Positions 52,346-60,555 of a stretch of DNA of 64,000 bases are shown in pieces (positions within the stretch are counted from its first letter, which is position 1; every line of letters begins with the position of its first letter). Origin of the DNA: SBAX01 sp964646605 (GTDB lineage: Bacteria; Planctomycetota; Phycisphaerae; UBA1845); NCBI GenBank assembly GCA_964646605.1, contig CAZYEX010000137.1:1-64000 (forward strand), read 5' to 3'. The position numbers and the translations under genes were made by a program. The notes under the pieces were generated by a model, which made no database searches, was not told the DNA's origin, and worked only from the letters and a program-made list of their open reading frames with translations.

Positions 52346-53464
52346 ATGATCTACCTCGATTACAACGCTTCGACTCCGGTGGAGGATGCCGTTCGGGAGG
52401 CCATGCTTCCCTTCCTCGGGCGAGACCACTTCGGGAACCCGGCGAGTAGTCACGCCCTGGGTCGGCCGCTGCGCCAGGCCGTCGAAACGGCGCGCTCCCA
52501 GGTCGCGGAGTTGCTTGGGGCCACGCCCGACGAAATTGTCTTCAACTCCGGCGGAACCGAAGGCTGCAACCACGTCATCCAAGGCGTCGCCGCCGCGTGC
52601 AAGTGTCGCGGGCGACACGTCATCATCTCCGCCGTCGAGCATCCCGCAGTGGCAAACGCCTGCAAGTCCTTGGAAGACGAAGGCTTCGAGATCACATTCG
52701 TCGAGGTCGATTCCACGGGCCGGGTCAATCCCGAGAGCGTCGCCCATGAGGTCCGACCGGATACCATTCTCATTTCCATCATGCACGCCAACAACGAGGT
52801 CGGTACTCTTCAACCCATCGCTGAAATCGCCGAGATCGCCAAGGAGGGCGGCGTACTCATGCACACCGATGCGGCCCAGTCCTGCGGCAAGGTGGAGACG
52901 CGCGTCGATCGCCTCGGCGTGGATTTCCTGACCATCGCTGGCCACAAAATGTACGCCCCGCAGGGAATCGGGGCTCTCTACATCCGCCGCGGCAGCGCCA
53001 TCGACCCGTTGCACCACGGCGCGGGTCATCAAGGCGGTCGTCGCGGCGGAACCGAACCGACCGCCCTCATCGTCGCACTCGGCGCCGCCGCCGCACTCGC
53101 ACGCAAGTCCGAGCATCAAGGCAAACTCACCTCTCTGCGGGATCGACTCTACAACGGTTTGCGATCGTCCCTTGGCGATCGCGCTGTGCTTCTGGGTCAC
53201 CCCACGCTTCGTCTTCCCAACACGCTATGCGTGGGATTTCGGGATCGGATCGGCGGCGAGATACTCGAAGCGTGTCCCGACTTGTGCGCCAGCACCGGGG
53301 CCGCGTGTCACTCGACTCGTCGTGAGCGCTCCGCCACTCTGGCCGCCATGAACGTGCCCGAAGAAGTCGCCTTCGGCGCCATCCGCTTCAGCCTCGGGCG
53401 ACACACCAACGAATCCGAAATCGACCAGGCCGTAGCCATGCTCTCCGCCGCCGTCGGAAAGTAG
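52346..53464 (+). CDS. Cysteine desulfurase (class V aminotransferase fold)
   Basis: A 372-residue PLP enzyme of the NifS/IscS group, which frees sulfur (or selenium) from cysteine (or selenocysteine) as an enzyme persulfide. Landmarks: MIYLDYNASTPVEDAV, NSGGTEGCNHVIQG (PLP phosphate), HANNEVGTLQPI, HTDAAQSCGK, and the Schiff-base lysine in IAGHKMYAPQGIG (Lys201). The catalytic cysteine is in CASTGAACHSTRRERSATL (Cys321 candidate), and the short loop is like the group II/selenium-friendly enzymes. It is alone, 38 kb from selD. It could supply Fe-S, thiolation or selenium, which I cannot separate. The start at 52346 is the family start. Confidence 0.9.
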   Translation: MIYLDYNASTPVEDAVREAMLPFLGRDHFGNPASSHALGRPLRQAVETARSQVAELLGATPDEIVFNSGGTEGCNHVIQGVAAACKCRGRHVIISAVEHPAVANACKSLEDEGFEITFVEVDSTGRVNPESVAHEVRPDTILISIMHANNEVGTLQPIAEIAEIAKEGGVLMHTDAAQSCGKVETRVDRLGVDFLTIAGHKMYAPQGIGALYIRRGSAIDPLHHGAGHQGGRRGGTEPTALIVALGAAAALARKSEHQGKLTSLRDRLYNGLRSSLGDRAVLLGHPTLRLPNTLCVGFRDRIGGEILEACPDLCASTGAACHSTRRERSATLAAMNVPEEVAFGAIRFSLGRHTNESEIDQAVAMLSAAVGK

Positions 53465-53478
53465 TGGGTCGGCACGCC

Positions 53479-53499
53479 CGGGTCGGCAGCGCGCCGACC
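53479..53499 (+). terminator. Hairpin after the cysteine desulfurase gene
   Basis: GGGTCGGC-AGCGC-GCCGACCC, an 8-bp perfect stem, 15 nt after the stop codon. Another copy of GGGTCGGC starts at 53465. There is no T tract. The 177 nt before the next gene show nothing else. Confidence 0.5.
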
Positions 53500-53676
53500 C
53501 CCGTTCCGAAGCCGTCGCTTTCAGGCGGCGGGTCACGCCCTGCCGATCGTGCGTGCAAGCATGGGCCATGCCCTTTTCAGACCGACAGAACCGAGGTATG
53601 CTTATGTAACGGACAACGGATTGGGTAGTATGTTTCAGCGATTCATCGCACCTTCCACACCGCGGCGAGCGAACCG

Positions 53677-54177
53677 ATGATGTCTCGGGAAGCTACGACG
53701 GCCTCACGCTGGGTCTCAGCCGTGGCTCTCGTAGTCGTCTCTCTTCCCGCCGCATGTAAACACCAAGATTCGGGAAAGATAGGCACGGAACTCTCTTCGG
53801 AATCGTGCTGCGCTCTCCCGTCCAGAGTGGTTGCGATTACTTTCACAGGCGACGTCAAGAAGGACGTTGCTCTGCCATTGGAAGTCGCTCTTCCGGTGCT
53901 GCGACGAAATCTCACGCTGGAGAACCGGACCAATCATAGGTCCAAGTTTTGCCCCGCTGGGACCATTTGGGTGCATGGCCAATCGGCGTCGAGCGAGTAT
54001 AAACTCCTGGAGGCTCCTACGTACCTTGTTTGCAGACGATGTGGGACGTTTTTTAAGATGGACTACGACGATCAAACGCGGCTTCTGGATCTCGCCGCGG
54101 AGGTCCAGGGCGGACGGCTATCCTCCACCATTCCGTACCCCGGATCTCGTCCTCGTAAGGATCCCAACAAGAAATGA
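53677..54177 (+). CDS. Putative lipoprotein of unknown function
   Basis: A 166-residue exported protein. The N-terminus (SRWVSAVALVVVSLPAACKH) is a signal peptide with lipobox PAAC. The mature part has several cysteines (ESCCALPSR, KFCPAGT, VCRRCGTFF), including a CxxC that may bind metal or form disulfides. No family recognised. There are two ATGs in tandem (53677 and 53680). It is unpaired with neighbours. Confidence 0.6.
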   Translation: MMSREATTASRWVSAVALVVVSLPAACKHQDSGKIGTELSSESCCALPSRVVAITFTGDVKKDVALPLEVALPVLRRNLTLENRTNHRSKFCPAGTIWVHGQSASSEYKLLEAPTYLVCRRCGTFFKMDYDDQTRLLDLAAEVQGGRLSSTIPYPGSRPRKDPNKK

Positions 54178-54326
54178 GGCCCGGAAGAGGTGCCAAGATG
54201 ACTTTTGTGCCTCACCTCGCCCAGGGGTATGGATACCCCGAGGCGTGCCGTTGACTTGTGACCGTTGCGATCACTCCCCAGTCCCAAACCGCAAATCGGC
54301 AATTCAGTTGGCTTCCGCAGGTCGCG

Positions 54327-55211
54327 TCACTCCGCCTCGGCCAGCCCGTGCTCGCAGAACGCTTCGGGAAGGTAATCGATCACGTCCAGCGCCGTCATGG
54401 ACCATCGACCGAGTTCCTCCGCCGCGTAGTCGCCGGCCAGTCCGTGCAGATACACGCCGAGGATCGCGGCCTCGAGCGCTTCCATCCGTTGTCCCATCAA
54501 CGCCGCGATGACGCCGGTGAGTACGTCTCCCGTTCCGCCGGTGGCCATGCCCGCGTTGCCCGTTTGGTTGACGTACAGGCGTTCGCCGTTGGTGACCACC
54601 GTCCCGCGCCCTTTCAACACGACCGTACACCCATAGGTCTCGACCAGGGCGCAGGCTGCGGCTCGACGCGACGGCGCGGAGGCGTCGATCGCCCGATCCA
54701 CTCCCCGCGCCGCGAGCAAGCGGCGGGCCTCACCCACGTGCGGGGTGAGCACGATACGGCGAGCATTGGGGATGTCGCTCCGTGGTCCGGCCGCCAGCAG
54801 GTTCAATCCATCCGCGTCCACGACAATCGCCCCGCGAAACGCGGACAGCAGCGCCGCGACGACGTCCGGCGTGAGCGAATCCCCCAGCCCGGGCCCCAGC
54901 GCGATGACATCCGCCGCGAACGCCTCGATCGCGTCGAGCAGCGATTCCACATTCACAGGAAGTGCCCGCAGCGTGGCACAAGGCGCCAGCACCCCGATCG
55001 AGGCGCGAATCGACTCGGGGGCCAGGATTTGGACAAGCCCCGCCCCGCTGCGCAAGGCGGCATTGGCCGCAAGCGCCGGCGCGCCCACCATCATCGTCTC
55101 GCCCACACATCCGCCGAGGACGACGATCCGCCCGACCTCGCCCTTGTGGGCGTCGTCGCGCCGCATCGGCGCGGCCGCGATCTCGTGGGTGACGATCGGC
55201 TCAAGGGGCAT
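54327..55211 (-). CDS. nnrD: NAD(P)H-hydrate dehydratase (carbohydrate kinase-like)
   Basis: A 294-residue ATP/ADP-dependent enzyme that repairs damaged (hydrated) NADH and NADPH. The ribokinase-like fold has HKGEVGRIVVLGGCVGETMM (start of the fold), VDADGLNLLA and NQTGNAGMATGGTGDVLTGV, in which GGTGD is the active-site anion hole with catalytic Asp. There is no NnrE (YjeF-N) epimerase fused to it. The ATG at 55211 is chosen; an in-frame TTG at 55235 is less likely. It overlaps larB by 11 nt on the same strand, so the two are translationally coupled. Confidence 0.9.
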   Translation of the reverse strand: MPLEPIVTHEIAAAPMRRDDAHKGEVGRIVVLGGCVGETMMVGAPALAANAALRSGAGLVQILAPESIRASIGVLAPCATLRALPVNVESLLDAIEAFAADVIALGPGLGDSLTPDVVAALLSAFRGAIVVDADGLNLLAAGPRSDIPNARRIVLTPHVGEARRLLAARGVDRAIDASAPSRRAAACALVETYGCTVVLKGRGTVVTNGERLYVNQTGNAGMATGGTGDVLTGVIAALMGQRMEALEAAILGVYLHGLAGDYAAEELGRWSMTALDVIDYLPEAFCEHGLAEAE

Positions 55212-56010
55212 GAGGTTCTTGTCCCGATCCGGCAAGCGAGCGTCGGCGGTTGATCATCGAGGCCGCGTACCCGCCGCCGAATCCGTTGTCGATGTTGACC
55301 ACGGTCACCCCCGCGGCACAACTGTTGAGCATGGCGAGAAGCGCCGCCAGCCCGTGGAAGCTCGCTCCATAGCCGACGCTCGTGGGTACCGCGATCACCG
55401 GGCAATCCACCATGCCTCCCACCACGCTGGCCAGCGCTCCCTCCATCCCCGCCACCACCACGGCCACGCTCGCCGCTTGCAGTGCCGCGGCGTGGGCCAA
55501 AAGCCGATGAATCCCCGCCACCCCGACGTCATGAAAAGTGGCGACGGTCTGGTCCATGATTTCGCACGTGACCCGGGCCTCCTCGGCCACGGGCAGGTCG
55601 CTGGTCCCGGCGCAAATCACCGCGATCGTGCCATGAGATGGCACTTTCGCTCGCTGCCTCAAAGTAATGGTCCGCGCCGATTCGTGGTACTGGGCGGTTG
55701 GGTGCCGTCGGGCGATGGCCTCGTACACTTCCTTCGACGCCCGCGTGGCCAGCACGTTGACCTCCGAGGCCGCGCACTTGCCGAAAATCCCCGCCGCCTG
55801 TTCGACCGATTTGCCCTCGCAGTAGATGACCTCCGGAAACCCGCAGCGGATCGCTCGGTGGTGATCGACTTTGGCATAACCCAGGTCCTCGAAAGGCATG
55901 GCCCGCAGGCGGGTCAAGGCCGCGTCCACCGTCAACCGCCCCGTTCGGAGCGATTCCAGAAGCTCGCGTAGCGCGCTTTCGGTCATGACCGCCACAGTGT
56001 AGCGCGACAT
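55201..56010 (-). CDS. larB: Nickel pincer cofactor biosynthesis protein LarB
   Basis: A 269-residue enzyme of the AIR-carboxylase-like (PurE-like) family. LarB carboxylates nicotinic acid adenine dinucleotide, the first step to the nickel-pincer cofactor. Landmarks: YAKVDHHRAIRCGFPEVIYC, GTIAVICAGTSDLPVAEEAR, VAVVVAGMEGALASVVGG, and AVPTSVGYGASFHGLAALLA with VVNIDNGFGGGYAAS. The ATG at 56010 has AAGGAG upstream but with short spacing; a second in-frame ATG at 55986 is an alternative. The larC and larE genes and a lactate racemase are not in this window. It overlaps nnrD, which metabolises NAD(P)H hydrates; a shared interest in nicotinamide nucleotides is the only link I see. Confidence 0.88.
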   Translation of the reverse strand: MSRYTVAVMTESALRELLESLRTGRLTVDAALTRLRAMPFEDLGYAKVDHHRAIRCGFPEVIYCEGKSVEQAAGIFGKCAASEVNVLATRASKEVYEAIARRHPTAQYHESARTITLRQRAKVPSHGTIAVICAGTSDLPVAEEARVTCEIMDQTVATFHDVGVAGIHRLLAHAAALQAASVAVVVAGMEGALASVVGGMVDCPVIAVPTSVGYGASFHGLAALLAMLNSCAAGVTVVNIDNGFGGGYAASMINRRRSLAGSGQEPHAP

Positions 56011-56195
56011 ACGCTCCTTGGGAAACCTACAACGACGACTCTCGAGCAATTCGGCGGAAAGCCTACGGTTGGGGTGCGGATTGCGACGGCCTCCTGCTGG
56101 AACCGTCACCAGCCGGGGATCGCCGAGGCTCGACTTGTCGCGTAACGGCGGAACGCTACACTGCTGGGCGTGGGTCTTTTTGGAAAGGGCTGACC

Positions 56196-56846
56196 ATGCC
56201 GAAAAAGATGCTTTCGTTCGGGGCAAGGGTTACAACCGTCGTGGGTCTGTCTTTGGCCGTGGCGCTTGCAGGGGAGGAACCTACCATGAAAACCAAATCC
56301 TGGAACTTCGACACCGACAAAGCTGGCGAGTTACCCAAGGGCTTTGAAGCGGCTGCTGGAACTTGGAAGGTGGCCGCCGATGTTTCCGCTCCCAGCAAGG
56401 CCAACGTCCTCACCCAAACGGCCAAAAGCGAAAAATCCGCCTACAACGTCCTGCTCATCAGCGACACGAACTACAAGAACCTCGACCTCTCCGTAAAGTT
56501 CAAGGCCGTCGCCGGCGAGATCGACCAGGGCGGCGGAGTCGTCTGGCGGGCCAAGGACGCCCAAAACTACTACATCTGCCGCTACAACCCGCTGGAGGAA
56601 AACTTTCGCGTCTACAAGGTCGAAGCCGGCAAACGAACCCAGTTGGGAACCGCCGACATCCCAGCGAAGCCCGGCTGGCACACCGTTCAGATCACCATGC
56701 TCGGGGACAAAATCGAGTGCCATTACGACGGTGACAAGCGGATCGAAGTCACCGATTCGACATTCCCAAACGGCGGCAAGATCGGCCTGTGGTCCAAAGC
56801 CGACGCCCAGACGAGCTTCGACGATTTGACGGTTTTCTCGGACTAA
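56196..56846 (+). CDS. Exported DUF1080/LamG-like β-sandwich protein
   Basis: A 216-residue exported protein. The signal peptide starts MPKKMLSFGARVTTVVGLSL and ends near ALAGEE. The mature part is a concanavalin-like jelly roll as in DUF1080 / 3-keto-disaccharide hydrolase-like proteins: DTDKAGELPKGF, AYNVLLISDTNYKNLDLSVK, GGGVVWRAKDAQNYYICRYN and GWHTVQITMLGDKIECHYDG. Such domains bind or process carbohydrates. The start codon has no clear ribosome-binding site; a second in-frame ATG sits at 56286. No neighbour clarifies the role. Confidence 0.75.
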   Translation: MPKKMLSFGARVTTVVGLSLAVALAGEEPTMKTKSWNFDTDKAGELPKGFEAAAGTWKVAADVSAPSKANVLTQTAKSEKSAYNVLLISDTNYKNLDLSVKFKAVAGEIDQGGGVVWRAKDAQNYYICRYNPLEENFRVYKVEAGKRTQLGTADIPAKPGWHTVQITMLGDKIECHYDGDKRIEVTDSTFPNGGKIGLWSKADAQTSFDDLTVFSD

Positions 56847-57136
56847 CGGTCCACTGCCCACAATATATGCGAGCCGAACGTAGCGGAGCCACTAGAGCTT
56901 GGGTGGCTGTCGCGGCGTAGGCCGTTTCATGCTTCACCTCCTGGCCCCACCCCACCGGGAATCCGCTCGGCGCTACCGGGATTTGATGTGAAGTCCTAGT
57001 CGATGGTGGACCGAAATTACCTTTACTGCCTATTTTAGCTAGACTACCCAAGATCGCAGCTTGACGTAAAGGCGCGGGCGATCGGATGTCTCGCGGGCGG
57101 TTGGGTGGAGCCTTCGGTTTCTTTGGAGAACGACGA

Positions 57137-57916
57137 ATGGCGACGAGGACTTTGACCATCGAGCAAATGTGGAAGAGCTATCTGAAGTCGCGGGCGGTGC
57201 CGATGCGGAACCGGATCGTGGTCCACTACAGCGGGTTGGTACACACCCATGCGGCGCGGCTTTCACGAAAGCTCCCCGCACAAATTTCGTATGACGAAAT
57301 CTGCAGCGCGGCGTTTGACGGTCTGATCGAAGCCGTCGAGGCCTATGACCCGGACAAGAAGGCGAAGTTCGAGACGTTCTGCCAGCAGCGCATTTCCGGC
57401 GCGGTGATGGACTGGCTGCGGAGCCTCGACCCGCAGAGTCGGACCGTTCGCACCTTCGAGAAGAAACGCATGTTGGTCAAAGAGGCCATGGGCAGCGATG
57501 CCGACTACGCCTCGTCCCAGGCCGAGGTTGCCAAGCGCCTGGATATGAGCGTGGACCGCTTCGACTACCTTTCGCGTCTGTCGCAACTGGGCAAGGAAGT
57601 CCACTTCAGTGCCATGGAGCCCTCCGGCGAACGCCGCCAGAACGGCGCGTCGCACACCTGGGACATCCACGACAAAGGCGGCCAGGACCCGGCGGTCAAG
57701 GTCTCGCGCGAGATGTTGACCGATCATCTGACCCGCGGCCTGGCGCGCGAAGAACGGCTCGTGCTGGTGCTCTACTACTTCGAGGAAATGACCATGGCCG
57801 AGATCGGCAGCGTGCTCAATCTCTCCGAATCGCGGGTCAGCCAAATCCATAAGGAAATCCTGCAACGGTTGCGACAACGCTTCCACGGAACGCTTTGCGA
57901 AGAGCTGGTGGCGTAA
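57137..57916 (+). CDS. Sigma-28-type RNA polymerase sigma factor (FliA/WhiG-like)
   Basis: A 259-residue sigma factor. The start at 57137 has GGAG 8 nt upstream and follows the usual short FliA N-terminus (TLTIEQMWKSYLKSRAVPMR). Region 2 includes RNRIVVHYSGLVHTHAARLS and DEICSAAFDGLIEAVEAYDP, then FETFCQQRISGAVMDWLRSL (region 2.4). Region 3 is DYASSQAEVAKRLDMSVDRF. Region 4 is RGLAREERLVLVLYYFEEMT, with the HTH AEIGSVLNLSESRVSQIHKE. FliA-type sigmas direct flagellar and motility genes in many bacteria; no flagellar genes or anti-sigma factor are near. The 290-nt upstream gap (56847-57136) has no gene I can support. Confidence 0.9.
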   Translation: MATRTLTIEQMWKSYLKSRAVPMRNRIVVHYSGLVHTHAARLSRKLPAQISYDEICSAAFDGLIEAVEAYDPDKKAKFETFCQQRISGAVMDWLRSLDPQSRTVRTFEKKRMLVKEAMGSDADYASSQAEVAKRLDMSVDRFDYLSRLSQLGKEVHFSAMEPSGERRQNGASHTWDIHDKGGQDPAVKVSREMLTDHLTRGLAREERLVLVLYYFEEMTMAEIGSVLNLSESRVSQIHKEILQRLRQRFHGTLCEELVA

Positions 57917-58132
57917 CGAGGTTCGAAGCGCGAAGCGAGCGACGGGCACGGAGGGATCCGCCGCGGCGGACAGGCTCCGCCCCGGAGAGCCTGAGAAATT
58001 TTTGCGGCAACGGAGCATGATGGCGTTGAGGACGGTCCCCAGATCACCGCTCACACCCGAGCCACGGCGCGTTGGCCGAGCGAGAGACTACACTTCAGTC
58101 TGTTGGTTGCTGGCCGCTCGCGTTGGGGCCGC

Positions 58133-58970
58133 TCACCATCTCGTTTTCCCCGCGCTTCTGCTCATCAGCACCGCCCCGAAGTGCATCACGTTGTACGCCA
58201 GCGCGGACCCCAACGCCACGCAACGCACTTCGGCCAACCCTCGAACCCTGAAGGCTCGCAAACCTCGGAACGTCGTCCGATCCGCATGGACCGTCTCCGA
58301 AGTCGAAGCCCGCAGTTTGTAGATCGTCTTACCTGCCTCCGAGGTCATGCGCTTTCGCCAGGCAGCCACCCCCGGCGGATCGCTCTTGTGCTCCGTACCC
58401 ACCTGCCCTTGACCGCCCGTCGGGGACAGCGGCACGTACAGGGCCGCCCCCTTACTGGCGCGCTGGCTCGATCCCGTGGCGATGGAGGTATCCACCGTCC
58501 AGCAGATGTTCGTGGGGCATCTGCCCGGTTCGGCGTTGGATCTGCTCGCGCAGCGCTCTGTCCTCGCCGCGGTCACAACCATGATGGGTGACGCCCATCG
58601 CCACAATCGCGCGGCTCTCCGTATCCGCAGCCATCGGAACGTTGTAGGCCGGATCGAAGCCCCCATGGCCCATCTTCATCGTTCGGGCATCCGCATCGGT
58701 CGTCGAAGCCCGTGGTTCCCGATGCTTGGAGGGTTGGTCATCCCGCGGCTTGGCCTTGACCGCCTTCCAAACCGTGCGGGCCGGGTGATCGGCCGGGAGG
58801 CGATCCTCCAGACAACAGGGCTCCAGAGTCGTCGGTTGCCGATCCCGTCGTCGCACACGGGGCGCTGCGAAGCGGTTGTCGTTCACGCCCGCGCCGCCGC
58901 CGCAGGTCGCGGCGGCGACCACCCTTCCGGGAAATAATAAGGATGTCGTTTGCATGGCCCTAATATACAC
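58133..58970 (-). pseudogene. IS1182-like DDE transposase, frameshifted and internally deleted
   Basis: A decayed transposase on the minus strand. The first frame (58452-58970) has the N-terminal LEDRLPADHPARTVWKAVKA, a usual IS1182-family start, then jumps to the DDE-core block DADARTMKMGHGGFDPAYNV, so the middle is deleted. A frameshift near 58455-58470 moves the rest to another frame: RKRMTSEAGKTIYKLRASTS, ETVHADRTTFRGLRAFRVRG and the terminal ALGSALAYNV. The C-terminus looks otherwise normal. It cannot be active. Terminal repeats of an IS could not be found. Confidence 0.8.
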
Positions 58971-59063
58971 GCCGCGTCAAGGAAATTTGTTCTCAAGCCC
59001 GGAGCGACGACTGAAGCACTCAGCCGTCCCTCCGGGACTCGGTGGGAACGCATTCACCCCCCC

Positions 59064-59200
59064 AGCCATAAAGGGCCTGTCGATTTAATCGAAATCGAGC
59101 GCCGGAAACGGCATGATCGATGGTCAATACCATGGTTTTCATTCTTGACAACCGTTTCGTGAAGGTGCAACGGGACTAAATCGACAGGCCCTAAATGGCT
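59064..59200. repeat. 137-bp fold-back element with 24-bp terminal inverted repeats
   Basis: Left arm 59064-59087 and right arm 59177-59200 match at 22 of 24 positions when one is inverted (the two mismatches are AA against TT). Nested pairs are GAAACGG/CCGTTTC (59105-59111, 59152-59158) and GTCAA/TTGAC (59123-59127, 59145-59149), so nearly the whole element folds into one long hairpin. It encodes nothing. It could be a MITE-like element or a transcript-end structure. The group II intron starts 1 nt after its right end. Confidence 0.75.
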
Positions 59201-59769
59201 AGTGCGCCTGAAAGTGTACTTGACTTGTGGGGTGGAAGCCCCCATCGGGCATACGCTCTCCGGCCCGTAATCGAAGGTAACGGCGTCGCCGCGAGGCGAG
59301 GTCGAGAGCAACCGGAGGTGAACCCTCGGTCCGTAGGATGATCCTTGACACGCTGCCGACGCTACGCGTTGCGGTGCAGGGCACCGGCGGGCGTAGCCCG
59401 CGCAGCGAGTCAAGGACGATTCGGCCGGGCGTGTTGGCGAGTCTGCTGGCCAATGACGAAGCCCAGACCTTTGCGAACGAGCAAAGGAAGCCTCGTACGC
59501 TGAGGGGTAGCGCGATAAAGCGATGCGAGGACGCGCCGGGTGGTTGGCGACGGAACGAGGGGAAGGTCGAGTACATGAATCAGGGAGACCTGGCCGTCAC
59601 GTGAGACGGCCAGGAGTCAGAGCGGCCATAGTAGCGAAGCAGCGGGGTAACGCCCGTGGAGCGAAGGGCCGTAGGAAGGCGGATTCGTGAAGGGCACCCC
59701 GCGGGAAGGGACACCGGCGACAGTGAACTCCGAGAGGAGTTCTAAACAAGCCGGAGACATTCGCGTCCG

Positions 59770-59901
59770 ATGGGCGTGGGTGGAACCCGCGGTCGCGGGG
59801 CCGATCATCAACGCCGGCCGAACGTTTACTTCGCTACGGCAGGCCTCTTCACGATGGTGGAGGCCTATCGCCAGGCGCGTCAGTCTGTGGCAGTCCACTG
59901 A
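59770..59901 (+). pseudogene. C-terminal tail of a group II intron reverse transcriptase
   Basis: A 43-codon frame from ATG 59770 ends in RRPNVYFATAGLFTMVEAYR, then QARQSVAVH and a stop at 59901. This is the typical C-terminus of bacterial group II reverse transcriptases lacking an endonuclease (WPNAYFAE-GLFSLV-AHA-ARQS). The polymerase and X domains are absent, so it is a deletion remnant. It lies 5 nt before domain V, as expected for an intron-encoded ORF in domain IV. Confidence 0.7.
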
Positions 59902-59906
59902 CCGGA

Positions 59907-59939
59907 GAGCCGGATGCGGGAGATCCGCACGTCCGGTTC
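59907..59939 (+). ncRNA. Group II intron catalytic domain V
   Basis: A 33-nt hairpin with an 8-bp proximal stem (GAGCCGGA pairing with TCCGGTTC, one G-U), a two-nt CG bulge, a distal stem TGCGG/CCGCA and a GAGA-containing loop. The AGC catalytic triad sits in the proximal stem. This is diagnostic for group II introns. Confidence 0.85.
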
Positions 59940-59986
59940 CGAGGGAGGAGGGACGCACTGCGTCCTTCCTACCCCTATTTTTCAGT

Positions 59987-60003
59987 GTGTCCCGCCGGGA
60001 CAC
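59987..60003. repeat. Small hairpin in the 3' exon of the intron
   Basis: GTGTCCC-GCC-GGGACAC, a perfect 7-bp stem, 8 nt after the predicted 3' splice site. From 60004 to 60168 I see no gene I can support. Confidence 0.5.
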
Positions 60004-60168
60004 CGTCACGCACGACCGCCAAAATGTGGGTAACAGCAAGGCTCTACGGCCTGTCAGCGGAGATGGGCATGAACTACGCCGCGCCCGCCTATAAACACCC
60101 GCGCCAGGACGCGAGACGGTGTTCCATCGATCCGGTATGGACCCGCTCCCAGAGGGGAGAGGGTGGTC

Positions 60169-60293
60169 CCGGCGATGATTGACGACCAGGTGATCCACGG
60201 CACCTGAACGACCCAGGTGGGCTGCTCTGTCTCCAGCCTGACCCGTTGCCTAGCTCATCCACTGCATGGGACCTGGTCGTCAATCATCGCCGG
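60169..60293. repeat. 125-bp fold-back element with perfect 23-bp inverted arms
   Basis: Arms 60169-60191 and 60271-60293 are exact inverted copies (left arm starts CCGGCGATGATTGACGACC), separated by 79 nt that contains a smaller ACCTG/CAGGT stem. It encodes nothing and has no evident target duplication. It could be a MITE or a strong RNA hairpin. The next 260 nt (60294-60555) hold no feature I recognise. Confidence 0.75.
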
Positions 60294-60555
60294 CTGTGTC
60301 CGCAACCGCCGCACCTGCACGGCAACCAAGGAATCCTACCACGAAGCGCCGTGATCGGACAACTTGCCGGAGAATCCACTTTGTCCGCTCGAAACGCAGG
60401 GTTCTTCCCAAGGTCCATCCGGCGACCGGCACACGCCGAGGGTTTCAGTCTCCGCGCCCCAGCGCCGACGGTCTGCTCGGATCACGCGTGTCTGCGGGCT
60501 TGCGCCAGCGGATCGGATGCGCAACGCCAACGCCCAGGCGGAGTGAGATGTACTA

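Larger units (their letters stand above)
59202..59978 (+). mobile_element. Degenerate group II intron, ORF mostly deleted
   Basis: The 5' end begins GTGCGCCTG (group II consensus GTGCG). The 3' end has a clear domain V at 59907-59939 (GAGCCGGATGCGG... GTCCGGTTC): a stem with the AGC catalytic triad, a GAGA-type tetraloop and the CG bulge. Domain VI follows (59941-59978), with bulged branch-point A at 59971, 8 nt before the end TAT. Domain I-III material includes a 10-bp stem CCTGGCCGTC/GACGGCCAGG (59589-59614) and GGGGTAACGCCC upstream of the ORF position. A remnant of the reverse transcriptase ends at 59901. The intron is only 777 nt because domain IV has lost almost all of its ORF. It may still splice, or move if a helper reverse transcriptase is supplied. 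Confidence 0.82.

Noticed and set aside
58133..58970. In-frame TGA recoding in the IS1182-like transposase as a second selenoprotein
   Set aside because: The break is a frameshift with an internal deletion, not a single TGA within one conserved frame; no active-site Cys position is involved.
58971..60555. Short open frames across the mobile-element patch as real genes
   Set aside because: They fall inside ribozyme domains, inverted repeats or their flanks and have no ribosome-binding sites or family similarity.
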